DNA of 64,000 nt from Labilibacter marinus. GTDB taxonomy: Bacteria; Bacteroidota; Bacteroidia; Bacteroidales; Marinilabiliaceae. This document shows positions 17,432-26,595 of this stretch, piece after piece (within the stretch, counting starts at the first letter, position 1; every line of letters begins with the position of its first letter). The notes below the pieces were generated by a model that was given only the letters and a program-made list of their open reading frames with translations, did not search any database and was not told the origin of the DNA. Made by a program: the position numbers and the translations under genes. Location: contig NZ_LXYE02000020.1 of NCBI RefSeq assembly GCF_001659685.2, forward strand, positions 1-64,000, given 5' to 3'.

Positions 17432-17794
17432 ATGGCAACATTTAGATTTATGAATTTGGATATATGGAAGGAGGCCATTGCTTTAAATGACACCTTCTTT
17501 GAATTGGCAGATATCCTATCTGAGTCAAGAAGCTATAGAGTCGCTGAACAATTAAGAGCTGCATCCTTAAGTATATCAAATAATATAGCAGAAGGTTCGG
17601 GTTCGTATTCTGACAAAGACTTTGCAAATTTTCTAAATTATGCCCGACGTTCTGCTTTTGAATGTGCAAACATTATGTGTGTCCTTTTTAATAGAAAGAT
17701 AATAAGCAAGGAACAGTTAGATGAGAACTTAAATAAACTAGACATACTGAGTCGTAAGATTTCGAATTTTAGAAAAACGCTATTGAAGACATAG
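17432..17794 (+). CDS. Four-helix-bundle protein, S23/IVP-like family (second copy)
   Basis: The product has 120 residues, all-helical, with MNLDIWKEAIALND, LSISNNIAEGSGSYSDKDFANFL and ARRSAFECANIM, the signature blocks of the S23/IVP family. It differs clearly in sequence from the copy at 13995-14354, so the two are not a recent duplication. It interrupts an otherwise functional series (channel, adaptor, ATPase) and is flanked on both sides by purine-rich tracts whose 12-bp cores are inverted copies. A passenger insertion is more likely than a role in export, though neither is shown. Confidence 0.82.
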   Translation: MATFRFMNLDIWKEAIALNDTFFELADILSESRSYRVAEQLRAASLSISNNIAEGSGSYSDKDFANFLNYARRSAFECANIMCVLFNRKIISKEQLDENLNKLDILSRKISNFRKTLLKT

Positions 17795-17865
17795 AAATAG
17801 ATGCGTAGGCAAGATGCTATTTCATCTTACACAATGCTTCAAACTAACAATATAAACTAAGCACC

Positions 17866-17901
17866 TTGCAAATAGCCATAAGCCCTTTGCTCTGTGCCCC
17901 A
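17866..17901. repeat. Inverted tract, right of second S23-type gene
   Basis: GCCCTTTGCTCT at 17882-17893 is the reverse complement of the core of the left tract (17344-17355). The ATPase gene starts just after it. Confidence 0.55.
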
Positions 17902-17911
17902 AGCTGAAAAA

Positions 17912-18613
17912 ATGATAAAAACAGAGAATTTAAAAAAAGTATTTCGCACCGAAGACATAGAAACCAGTGCGCTAAATAGTGTAAATATCCATATTGAAAA
18001 AGGCGAATTTGTGGCCATAATGGGACCTTCGGGTTGTGGTAAATCAACCTTGATGAATGTGGTGGGATTACTAGATAATCCAAGTGAAGGAAACTACTAT
18101 TTCGATGGTACTGAGGTGGGTAACATGAAAGAGAAAAACAGAACTCAACTGCGCAAAGGAAATATCGGTTTTGTATTTCAGAGCTTTAACCTGATTGACG
18201 AGCTGAATGTATTTGAAAATGTTGAGCTGCCATTGATCTACCTAAAGTACAAAGCCAAAGAACGTAAGGCAATGGTTGAAAAAGTACTGGACAGAATGAA
18301 GATTGGTCATCGTCGCAAACACTTTCCACAACAATTATCCGGTGGACAGCAGCAGCGTGTAGCTATTGCACGTGCAGTGGTAGCTAACCCAAAACTGATA
18401 TTGGCCGATGAGCCTACGGGTAACTTAGATTCTAAAAACGGACAAGAGGTAATGAACCTGCTAACCGAGCTTAACCGCGAAGGAACCACCATAGTAATGG
18501 TAACGCACTCGCATCGCGATTCGGATTATGCACACCGTGTAATCAACCTTTTCGATGGTCAGGTGATTACCGAAGAAATGAAAAAGGAGATTGGCGAATT
18601 GTCGATGATGTAG
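17912..18613 (+). CDS. MacB/LolD-type ABC transporter ATPase
   Basis: The product has 233 residues, the usual length for the MacB/LolD/FtsE class. Walker A is GPSGCGKST (38-46), the Q-loop Gln is 90, the signature is LSGGQQQR (142-149), Walker B is LILADE (162-167), the D-loop is NLD, and the switch His is His199. All catalytic residues are present. The ATG at 17912 is preferred over a GTG 18 bp upstream that lies in the repeat tract. It is the only ATPase in front of eight permeases, so it probably energises several of them, in turn or in alternative pairings. Confidence 0.93.
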   Translation: MIKTENLKKVFRTEDIETSALNSVNIHIEKGEFVAIMGPSGCGKSTLMNVVGLLDNPSEGNYYFDGTEVGNMKEKNRTQLRKGNIGFVFQSFNLIDELNVFENVELPLIYLKYKAKERKAMVEKVLDRMKIGHRRKHFPQQLSGGQQQRVAIARAVVANPKLILADEPTGNLDSKNGQEVMNLLTELNREGTTIVMVTHSHRDSDYAHRVINLFDGQVITEEMKKEIGELSMM

Positions 18614-18962
18614 AGGAGCGGAGAGCGGAGAGCAGAGGGCGAAGGGCAGGGAGCGAAGAGCAAAACAATTGACCTGAAATGATTCCTATATGACCTTGAG
18701 CCATTCCAAAGCGACCTTGGATGATTCCTGTATGACCTTGAGTCATTTCTGAGTGACCTGAAATGGTTCCTGCATGACCTTGAGTCATTTCGAGTGAACT
18801 GGAATAATTACTATGTGACCTTGAGCAATTCCTCATTGACATAGAATGATTCCTGAACGACTTAGTGACGTTTCAGCAGATGCGGAGGTTCTTTCAGTAG
18901 ACTTGGAGGAATTAATAAAACACTTAATCAAAACCTAACTATTCAGAAATAATAAGAAAATC
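18614..18962. other. Intergenic region made of two repeat types
   Basis: First comes a purine-rich tract (18614-18665, words such as GCGGAGAG and AGGGCGAAGG), then a 21-bp tandem array (18671-18858). No promoter was recognised. An antisense frame through the array is judged not to be a gene. Confidence 0.6.
18671..18858. repeat. Degenerate 21-bp tandem repeat, nine units
   Basis: Units begin at 18671, 18692, 18713, 18734, 18755, 18776 (20 bp), 18796, 18817 and 18838. Each starts GACCTTGAG or a variant, continues with TCATT or TGATT and ends in a variable 5-6 bp. A degenerate tenth unit follows. Since 21 is a multiple of three, the minus strand reads as a seven-residue repeat around MTQGH. 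Confidence 0.85.
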
Positions 18963-21275
18963 ATGATACTACGTAACCTAAAAACCTTTATCAAACATCT
19001 ATTAAAAAACAAGTTATATACACTTATCACGGTACTTGGTTTCGCTATCTCTTTAATGTTTGTAACGCTTTTAACGGTGTATATTCAAAAAGAGTATTCA
19101 AACGATAAGTTTCACGTAAACAAAGACAGGGTATATCGATTGGTTCATGATGAGTATTCAGGTTTTGCCCCTCCTAGTGGACCGGCTTTAATGGATAAGT
19201 TTTCCGAAATAGAGTGCTTTACACGCACATACGATAGGGAAGGATATATTTCCATCAACAGCACAGAGAAGTTTAAAATCAACTACTTAATGGTGGATTC
19301 TGTCTTCCTTAAGATGTTCTCATTTCCATTAATTAAAGGAAATATAGAAACAGCACTACAGCATAAATCTATTGTACTTACAGAATCATACGCGCTAAAG
19401 TTATATGGTAAAATACCTGAAATAGGTCAATTACTGCAAGTGAACGATAATGTAAAGTTTAAAATTGGTGGTATTATGAAGGACTTTCCTGAAAATACAC
19501 ACTTCAAACAAGTTGATGCACTCATCGATTTTCCTTCTTTAGCAATACAATGGAATTCCCCAAACCTGATGACTACCTATGACAATAACTCATTTGGCTT
19601 ATATGTTATGGAAAAACTCCATACAAATTTTGCCTCCAGAGCACCCGATATTCTTGAATTATATACCAAAGTAAACTGGATGTATGAAAAAGAACAAGCT
19701 AAGGAGGTTGTATTTGAACCCTTAACTGATGTATATTTTGGAGATTCTTATTCTCCTGGTATAAAACAAGGTAGCCAAAGATTACTTCGCGTTCTTTCAA
19801 GCATTGTTATACTAATATTACTACTATCTATCTTAAACTACATTAACTTAACGGTAGCTCAATCAGGCAACAGAAGCAAAGAGATTGCCGTTAAAAAATT
19901 AATGGGAAGTAAGCGCCACAGCCTATTAATACAGTACACCTTTGAGTCAGCACTAATTACATTTATTTCTTATCTCATAGGCTTAGCTTTATGTTTTGAG
20001 GCTGAACCAATATTCAATTATTTATTAAATACAAACTTAGAATTAAGCAGTTTTATAAGTCTTCATTTTCTTGTAACAACTGCTTTAGGAGCCATCTTAA
20101 TAGGAGTAATTTCAGGAATAATACCTGCCATTACGGTTTCTAATTTTAATCCTGTTGATGTGGTTAAAGGCGTATTCCGCTTAAAAAGTAAAGCCTACTA
20201 CTCAAAAGGACTTATCACTTTCCAGTATCTCATTATAGTGATACTTATTATAGGGGCTTTATTCATCGATAAACAAACCTCGTTTATGCGTGATTATGAT
20301 TTAGGTTATAACAAGGACAATGTACTGGTTATTAACAATACCATTGGTGCTCATCAGCGCAATGCCTTTAAGTCTCAATTGGAAGCTATAGCGGGCGTAC
20401 AACATGTTTGCTATGTAAAAGGAAATCCCATTGATGGAGGAAATAATTACACCATGGAATACAAAGAGAAGATGATTAGCTTCCAAGCTTTTAATGTCGA
20501 TTCTTCTTTTTTTAAGATGATGAATATGGAAGTAAAGCTAACAGGCGTAGCATACTCTAACAATGCCATTCTGCTAAACAAAACAGCTGTAAAAATGATG
20601 GAGCTTCCTAACAATCCTACATCCGCTGAAATTTTTGGAAAAGCCCGACCTGTATACGGTGTTGTTAAGGATTTTCATTTTAGAGCACTGAAAGAAAAAG
20701 TTGGACCTATATTTTTTAGTCTCCAGCCTAAGCAAGATGTTTGGAGCATTATGGTAAAGGTATCTAACAAAAATACCTTTAATACAGTTCAGCAAGTTAA
20801 AAGTACCTATACCGAGTTTACACATGGCCTACCCATAACCATGAGCTTTATGGATGAAAGTATTAACCAATGGTACGAAAGTGAAAATAGAATTGGACAA
20901 CTAATAAAGTACTTCACCTTACTTACAGTTATTATCTCCATTATGGGCTTGTTTGCTATGTCGATGTATTACGTGCAACAAAAAACCAAAGAAATTGGCG
21001 TAAGAAAAGTAAATGGAGCAAAGGTTATTGAGATACTTACCATGCTTAATAAAAACTTTATGACATGGGTAGCTGTGGCTTATATATTGGCTTGCCCTAT
21101 TGCCTATTATGCCATGAATAAGTGGCTCGAAAACTTTGCCTATAAAACAGAAATTAGCTGGTGGATATTTGCCTTGGCAGGGTTCATTGCTTTGATGGTA
21201 GCACTTATAACAGTAAGCTGGCAGAGCTGGAAAGCAGCCACTCGTAATCCCGTGGAAGCCTTGAGGTATGAGTAA
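18963..21275 (+). CDS. FtsX/MacB-type ABC permease 1
   Basis: The product has 770 residues in the doubled Bacteroidota layout: a membrane helix near 15-37, a periplasmic MacB_PCD-like domain, three helices, a second helix and periplasmic domain, then three more helices. The coupling motifs that touch the ATPase are KEIAVKKLMGS in the first half and KEIGVRKVNGA in the second, both well kept. One chain therefore equals a full permease pair. The last 19 residues (SWQSWKAATRNPVEALRYE in most copies) are shared with its neighbours. It is the first of eight, after the ATPase gene and a repeat-filled gap. Confidence 0.9.
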   Translation: MILRNLKTFIKHLLKNKLYTLITVLGFAISLMFVTLLTVYIQKEYSNDKFHVNKDRVYRLVHDEYSGFAPPSGPALMDKFSEIECFTRTYDREGYISINSTEKFKINYLMVDSVFLKMFSFPLIKGNIETALQHKSIVLTESYALKLYGKIPEIGQLLQVNDNVKFKIGGIMKDFPENTHFKQVDALIDFPSLAIQWNSPNLMTTYDNNSFGLYVMEKLHTNFASRAPDILELYTKVNWMYEKEQAKEVVFEPLTDVYFGDSYSPGIKQGSQRLLRVLSSIVILILLLSILNYINLTVAQSGNRSKEIAVKKLMGSKRHSLLIQYTFESALITFISYLIGLALCFEAEPIFNYLLNTNLELSSFISLHFLVTTALGAILIGVISGIIPAITVSNFNPVDVVKGVFRLKSKAYYSKGLITFQYLIIVILIIGALFIDKQTSFMRDYDLGYNKDNVLVINNTIGAHQRNAFKSQLEAIAGVQHVCYVKGNPIDGGNNYTMEYKEKMISFQAFNVDSSFFKMMNMEVKLTGVAYSNNAILLNKTAVKMMELPNNPTSAEIFGKARPVYGVVKDFHFRALKEKVGPIFFSLQPKQDVWSIMVKVSNKNTFNTVQQVKSTYTEFTHGLPITMSFMDESINQWYESENRIGQLIKYFTLLTVIISIMGLFAMSMYYVQQKTKEIGVRKVNGAKVIEILTMLNKNFMTWVAVAYILACPIAYYAMNKWLENFAYKTEISWWIFALAGFIALMVALITVSWQSWKAATRNPVEALRYE

Positions 21276-21307
21276 ACATTTTAAAGTAAATACTTTTTCT
21301 TAATCTG

Positions 21308-23674
21308 ATGAATAAAACAAACATAAAGCTACTCTGGCGCAATATTAAAAGAAAACCCGTTTATTCTTTTATTTCCATATCCGGATTTTCTATTGCTATT
21401 ACCGCATCCTTGTTAATTTGTTTATGGGTTCTGGATGAAACTAGATTTGAAGAATTTCATCCTTCTCATGAAGATATTTATAGGGTTCTTACCTTATCAA
21501 GAAAGGGAGGAGAACTAAAGAAAACTGCTAATAGTGCAAGAGCTTTAGCTGCAACATTAAAGGAAGACTATCCGCAAATAGAAGAAGCAGCCCTAATTAG
21601 TTTTAGCTCGGAAGATTCTCCTTTAATTGTAAAAGAAACTGGCAAAAAGATTGAAGCTAGAAGAGCATGGGTAAACGATGGCTTTTTCGTTGTATTTGAT
21701 GGCTTTAAGTTTATCGAAGGATCACAAACAACAGCTTTAAAGGATAAAAATAACATCATTCTTTCTAAAAGAACGGCCAATAAGTTGTTTGGAAATGAAT
21801 CTGCCTTAGGTAAAACAATACTTAGTAATAAGTATAACGAAATACTTTATAAAGTAGGTGGAGTTATTGATATCCCAGATCAAAGCCATATTCAGATTGA
21901 CTATTTGTTGCCTGCTAAAAATATACGAAGCAATTGGCGCTTGACTGTATTTGACCATACCTATATTAAACTATCTAAAAACGCTGTAATAACTAGAGAC
22001 TTTAAAAAGAACATTAGAAATCATTTATCAAAATATACCAAAACTAATGATAGGCTATTGTTTCAAGCACTTACCGATATTCATTTATATACAGATTATG
22101 AGGTATATTTAAATGATAAGCACATTGGTCATTTCAAATATGTTTGGATATTTTCAGGTTTAGCTGTACTAATAATGATTATGGCTGCCATGAATTTTGC
22201 TTCATTAACCATTGCCAGATCGTCGGATCGAGCCACGGAAGTTGGAATTAGAAAAATATCCGGATCTAAAAAAAGTGCATTATCCATTCAGTTTATTAGC
22301 GAATCAGTTATACAAACCAGTTTAGCTCTTGTTATTGCAGTAGGCTTAACTGCTTTATTACTTCCATGGTTTTCTTCCTTAACTAATAAGGGATATCACA
22401 TTAGCGACTTACCTATACCAATTTTGGTTGTATTCCTATTTTCAATTATTGTTGGAGCCTTATCTGGTTTTATTCCTTCTTCGTACCTAAGTTCTTTTAA
22501 TCCAGTCTTAATCTTTAAAGGAGGAAATCCGGAAGGATCAAAGGCTTTATTTATTAAAGCTTTGGTTGTTATTCAGTTTACAATTGCCATTATTTTTATT
22601 GTAGCAACTACAACCGTTTTTAAGCAATTGCAATACATCAATAACAAAGAATTAGGAATTAATAAAAGTGATATTGTAGTTATTCATACTGGCCTTTGGT
22701 ATAGGAATAAACCTTTTAAGCAAGCATTATTAGATAATCCTAATATATTAGGAGTTACTTCTTCTGCACGTGCGCCTGTCGATTTTATGTGGCAAACTAC
22801 CTTTGGGTACAATAGTAAAGCGGGGCCTGATAGTATCGAAGGATCTCTATTTTGGGTTGATGAAGGTTTTGCATCAACCTATGGACTTGCTCTTGAGAGA
22901 GGAAGATTTATTTCTCAAAGTTTTGAAGAATACAAACAAGAGTCAAAAAAAGCCTTTAAGAGTAGGAAGTTTCCTGTTGTGGTAAACGAGTCATTCGTAA
23001 AGAAACTAAATGTGAGTGATCCTATCTTAACAAGGTTAAATAGTCAATATGAAATTATAGGTGTGGTAAAAGATTTTCATTACCGCCCTCTTCATCACAA
23101 AATTGCACCATTAGTAATGGTTTATGATCCACAGTGTATTAATACACTAAATGTGCGAATAAATAGTAAAAACAAAGAGGCTACTCTTGAATTTATTACT
23201 GATGTGTATAAAAAATATCGTAACGGAAGATCTATGTCATATAGCTTTTTTGAGGATGAAGTGGATACAGTATATCATGCAGAAAAACAAATGGGTAACC
23301 TGATACTGTATTTCTGTTTATTGGCCATTTTTATAGCCATTATAGGAATGTTTGGTTTATCCATTTTTGCCATTGATCGTCGAGGTAAAGAAATTGGAAT
23401 TAGAAAGGTAAATGGAGCTAAAATTATAGAGGTATTAACCTTGTTAAATATGGACTTTGTTAAATGGATAACGGTGTCTTTTCTTTTTGCATGTCCTGTT
23501 TCATATTTAGTTATGAATAATTGGCTAGAATCATTTGCCTATAAAACAGAACTCAGCTGGTGGATATTTGCCTTAGCAGGATTTTCAGCCTTAGGCATTG
23601 CATTAATGACCGTCAGCTGGCAAAGCTGGAAAGCAGCCACTCGTAATCCCGTGGAAGCCTTGAGGTATGAGTAA
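21308..23674 (+). CDS. FtsX/MacB-type ABC permease 2
   Basis: The product has 788 residues with the same eight-helix layout. The first coupling motif is TEVGIRKISGS and the second KEIGIRKVNGA. The periplasmic domains differ strongly from permease 1, which suggests different partners or cargo. The gene follows by 32 bp, so cotranscription is likely. Its 3' end holds an 85-nt tract (23534-23618) identical to the 3' end of permease 4, against low identity elsewhere, a mark of gene conversion. Directly after the stop codon begins the first of two near-identical spacers. Confidence 0.9.
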   Translation: MNKTNIKLLWRNIKRKPVYSFISISGFSIAITASLLICLWVLDETRFEEFHPSHEDIYRVLTLSRKGGELKKTANSARALAATLKEDYPQIEEAALISFSSEDSPLIVKETGKKIEARRAWVNDGFFVVFDGFKFIEGSQTTALKDKNNIILSKRTANKLFGNESALGKTILSNKYNEILYKVGGVIDIPDQSHIQIDYLLPAKNIRSNWRLTVFDHTYIKLSKNAVITRDFKKNIRNHLSKYTKTNDRLLFQALTDIHLYTDYEVYLNDKHIGHFKYVWIFSGLAVLIMIMAAMNFASLTIARSSDRATEVGIRKISGSKKSALSIQFISESVIQTSLALVIAVGLTALLLPWFSSLTNKGYHISDLPIPILVVFLFSIIVGALSGFIPSSYLSSFNPVLIFKGGNPEGSKALFIKALVVIQFTIAIIFIVATTTVFKQLQYINNKELGINKSDIVVIHTGLWYRNKPFKQALLDNPNILGVTSSARAPVDFMWQTTFGYNSKAGPDSIEGSLFWVDEGFASTYGLALERGRFISQSFEEYKQESKKAFKSRKFPVVVNESFVKKLNVSDPILTRLNSQYEIIGVVKDFHYRPLHHKIAPLVMVYDPQCINTLNVRINSKNKEATLEFITDVYKKYRNGRSMSYSFFEDEVDTVYHAEKQMGNLILYFCLLAIFIAIIGMFGLSIFAIDRRGKEIGIRKVNGAKIIEVLTLLNMDFVKWITVSFLFACPVSYLVMNNWLESFAYKTELSWWIFALAGFSALGIALMTVSWQSWKAATRNPVEALRYE

Positions 23675-23850
23675 TAACGACCGTCTTTGCACCCTCTAAC
23701 TCCCTAAAGGGAGAACCGGCAAAAACTACAGTGTATAGAGAATAAATGAAAAAATATGAGTCAGGTCATAACTGAAATAATAAATGAATGCAAGGCCAAA
23801 TTGGAGCTGCCAGAAAGTCCCCTTTAGGGGATTTAGGGGTAATCACAAAC
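23675..23850. repeat. 176-bp spacer repeat, copy A
   Basis: It is near-identical to 26334-26509; I saw one clear substitution (AAAAAATATG versus AAAAGATATG). It includes two short hairpin-forming pieces, CTCCCTAAAGGGAG and CCCCTTTAGGGG, the latter of a kind often repeated in Bacteroidota genomes. Confidence 0.9.
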
Positions 23851-23907
23851 TGGCAAAGCTGGAAAGCAGCTACACGTAATCCTGTTGAGGCCTTGAGGTA
23901 TGAGTAA
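23851..23907 (+). pseudogene. Orphan 19-codon permease tail, copy A
   Basis: The codons read WQSWKAATRNPVEALRYE and stop, the exact C-terminus of the neighbouring permeases, with no gene in front. It is the leftover of a permease 3' end, either from deletion of a gene or from duplication of a tail-plus-spacer unit. Confidence 0.88.
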
Positions 23908-23954
23908 TTAGCTATGGCAAGCACTAAGTATGAATAAGTATAAACACGACAACT

Positions 23955-26333
23955 ATGAATTTGCTAAGAAATATAAACCTAAGAATCATTATTAGAAACT
24001 TGTTACGTAACAAGCTGCACTCATCTATTAATATCATTGGGTTTGCTATTGGTATTGCTGTATTTATATTAATTGTACGTTATACAGATCATCAATTTAG
24101 CTATGATGGATTTCATCAACAGCATAACAATATCTACAAAATTCATTTAGGAGAATCTAGGTCTATCCCATCAGCAACGGCACAGTTCTTAAAAGATAAT
24201 ATTGCCGGTATAGAAGATGTAGTACGTTTAGATGAATGGTATGGAGGAGGAAGTGAAGGCTATTTAAAAAAGGGAACAGAAACTTTCAAAACGACTGATT
24301 TTATTTTTACAGACCCAAGCTTCTTTAACTTTTTTGACTTTAAGCTTTTATATGGAGATGTAAATAATGCCCTTGGCACTCCAAATTCAATCATTCTTTC
24401 TGAGCATTTAGCAAAAAAAATATTTGGAGACCAAAACCCAACAGGAAAACAAATTGAATATCTCAGTAATTATCCAAGTGCAAGCTATCGTTTCACCATT
24501 AAGGGTGTAATTAAAGATGCACCCTCTAATTCGTCCATACAATACAATGGTTTAGTTTCCATGTCAACTATCCCCTACCATAATATACGCAACGGGAATA
24601 TTAGTGAAGATTGGAGCAACTGGGGTTTTGGTACTTATGTCAAAATATCAAATGCTAAGTTGGCTAAGCAATTAAATACTGAATCACCTGAGTTTTGGAA
24701 CAAACGTGTTTTGGAGCGCTGGCAGGCAGACAAAGGCAGTCCGAGAGCAAAGGAATATAAGCTAACATTTGTTCCTTTTAAAGAGGTTCACTTTGCAAGT
24801 GGCACTAAGCGTTCATCGGTATATTTAATTTTACTAATAGGTATAATCATACTTGTTATTGCCATTATTAACTATATTAATCTATCACTTGCAATTTCTA
24901 CCACCCGAATCAAAGAAATTGGTATAAGAAAGGTGATCGGCTCTCGAAAAAGCACCTTGTTTTATCAGTTTATATTTGAGTCTATTCTGCTTACCACAAC
25001 TGCTGCAATTTTAGCACTTTCCATAAGCTATCTGCTCCATCCATTTTTATATGATTTCACTGGTTTCGAAACCATTATGGAATCTGGAAAAATATTTATA
25101 GCTGTACTTACATTGATGGCAGGCGTAATTACTATAGGTATACTAGCAGGTATTTACCCTGCATGGATACTAACAAATATGGCACCTGTACAAAGTCTGA
25201 AAAAGGAATTTCATAAAGGAAAAAGAGGAAATACATTAAAGCATGTATTAATAGTTTCTCAATTCGTAGTATCTATTTTCCTTGTAATATCTGTAATTGT
25301 TGTTACAAAACAAGTGGATTTTATGAAATCCAAAGAGCTTGGCTTCAACAAAGAACATATTATAAATCTGTCTGGAGGCTCGAGTATTAATAACGAGTAT
25401 AAAGCATTTAGAGAATCTCTACTGAAAAATCCTACTATTAAAAATGTTGCCCGCTCAAATGGCATATTTGTTAGAAACCTAAATATCACCTCAAAACACA
25501 AAGTAAATGATGAATTCAGAACTTATCGTGCTACAACTATTGATCCTGATTTTATAGAAACTTATGGATTTGAGCTTATTGAAGGTCGCAACTTTTCGTG
25601 GAAGATTAAAAGTGATTTAAATAACACTGCGCTGGTAAATGAATGCTTTGTTAAAAAAATGGAACTTGAAAATCCAGTAGGATCGGTTGTGAAATTTTTA
25701 GATAACGATATCACCATAATTGGTGTAGTAAAAGACTTTCATATCAACTCACTACATAGTAAAATAGAACCATCCATGCTAGCCTATCTTCCTTGGAATT
25801 CTTGCATTAATATTAAAATTTCAGGAACAGATATAAACAATACAATAACAACTATAGAAAGCACTTGGAAAGACTTTTCACCAAATGTACCATTCGAGTA
25901 TCAATTTTTAGATAAAGAATTTGAAGCACTCTATTCCTCAGAAGTTGAATTTAGTTCACTTATAAGAATATTCACGCTTATTGCAGTTTTCATAGCCTGT
26001 TTAGGCCTGTTTGGTTTGATCTCTTTTTCTGCGATACAGCGACGCAAGGAGATAGGTATTCGCAAAGTAAATGGAGCCAAAATTCATGAGGTATTAGCTA
26101 CACTTAATATAGATGTCATCAAATGGGTCGGAATTGCCTTCTTAATCAGTTGCCCCATATCCTATTATGCCATGAATAAATGGCTAGAATCATTTGCCTA
26201 TAAAACAGAACTCAGCTGGTGGATATTTGCATTGGCAGGCGTATTAGCAGTAGGAATAGCCTTACTAACTGTAAGCTGGCAAAGCTGGCGAGCAGCCACC
26301 CGTAATCCTGTTGAGGCCTTGAGGCATGAGTAA
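23955..26333 (+). CDS. FtsX/MacB-type ABC permease 3
   Basis: The product has 792 residues. Coupling motifs are KEIGIRKVIGS and KEIGIRKVNGA, both close to consensus, so both halves should bind an ATPase. The first periplasmic domain is distinctive (DHQFSYDGFHQQ after helix 1). The C-terminus ends ALRHE, not ALRYE. The gene lies between two copies of a 176-bp spacer plus orphan permease tail, in direct orientation. Homologous recombination between these copies would delete exactly this gene, or amplify it. Confidence 0.9.
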   Translation: MNLLRNINLRIIIRNLLRNKLHSSINIIGFAIGIAVFILIVRYTDHQFSYDGFHQQHNNIYKIHLGESRSIPSATAQFLKDNIAGIEDVVRLDEWYGGGSEGYLKKGTETFKTTDFIFTDPSFFNFFDFKLLYGDVNNALGTPNSIILSEHLAKKIFGDQNPTGKQIEYLSNYPSASYRFTIKGVIKDAPSNSSIQYNGLVSMSTIPYHNIRNGNISEDWSNWGFGTYVKISNAKLAKQLNTESPEFWNKRVLERWQADKGSPRAKEYKLTFVPFKEVHFASGTKRSSVYLILLIGIIILVIAIINYINLSLAISTTRIKEIGIRKVIGSRKSTLFYQFIFESILLTTTAAILALSISYLLHPFLYDFTGFETIMESGKIFIAVLTLMAGVITIGILAGIYPAWILTNMAPVQSLKKEFHKGKRGNTLKHVLIVSQFVVSIFLVISVIVVTKQVDFMKSKELGFNKEHIINLSGGSSINNEYKAFRESLLKNPTIKNVARSNGIFVRNLNITSKHKVNDEFRTYRATTIDPDFIETYGFELIEGRNFSWKIKSDLNNTALVNECFVKKMELENPVGSVVKFLDNDITIIGVVKDFHINSLHSKIEPSMLAYLPWNSCINIKISGTDINNTITTIESTWKDFSPNVPFEYQFLDKEFEALYSSEVEFSSLIRIFTLIAVFIACLGLFGLISFSAIQRRKEIGIRKVNGAKIHEVLATLNIDVIKWVGIAFLISCPISYYAMNKWLESFAYKTELSWWIFALAGVLAVGIALLTVSWQSWRAATRNPVEALRHE

Positions 26334-26509
26334 TAACGACCGTCTTTGCACCCTCTAACTCCCTAAAGGGAGAACCGGCAAAAACTACAGTGTATAGAGA
26401 ATAAATGAAAAGATATGAGTCAGGTCATAACTGAAATAATAAATGAATGCAAGGCCAAATTGGAGCTGCCAGAAAGTCCCCTTTAGGGGATTTAGGGGTA
26501 ATCACAAAC
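26334..26509. repeat. 176-bp spacer repeat, copy B
   Basis: It directly follows the stop codon of permease 3, just as copy A follows permease 2. Length is the same and sequence nearly the same. Confidence 0.9.
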
Positions 26510-26566
26510 GGGCAAAGCTGGAAAGCAGCCACCCGTAATCCCGTGGAAGCATTGCGGTATGAGTAA
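26510..26566 (+). pseudogene. Orphan 19-codon permease tail, copy B
   Basis: It reads GQSWKAATRNPVEALRYE and stop; the first Trp codon has become Gly. The third-position differences from copy A show that the tail diverged or was exchanged separately from the spacer. Confidence 0.88.
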
Positions 26567-26595
26567 TAGAAATTAATTGATAAATCAGTATTCTT

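Noticed and set aside
13995-17794. Diversity-generating retroelement, because of S23/Avd-like genes
   Set aside because: No reverse transcriptase, template repeat or adenine-variable repeat pair is visible.
18567-18842. Antisense open frame of 91 codons with MTQGH repeats
   Set aside because: It arises from the 21-bp tandem array, which has no stop in that frame, and overlaps the ATPase 3' end. There is no promoter and no support as a gene.
18671-18858. Possible CRISPR array
   Set aside because: Units are adjacent 21-bp degenerate copies without spacers, and there are no cas genes.
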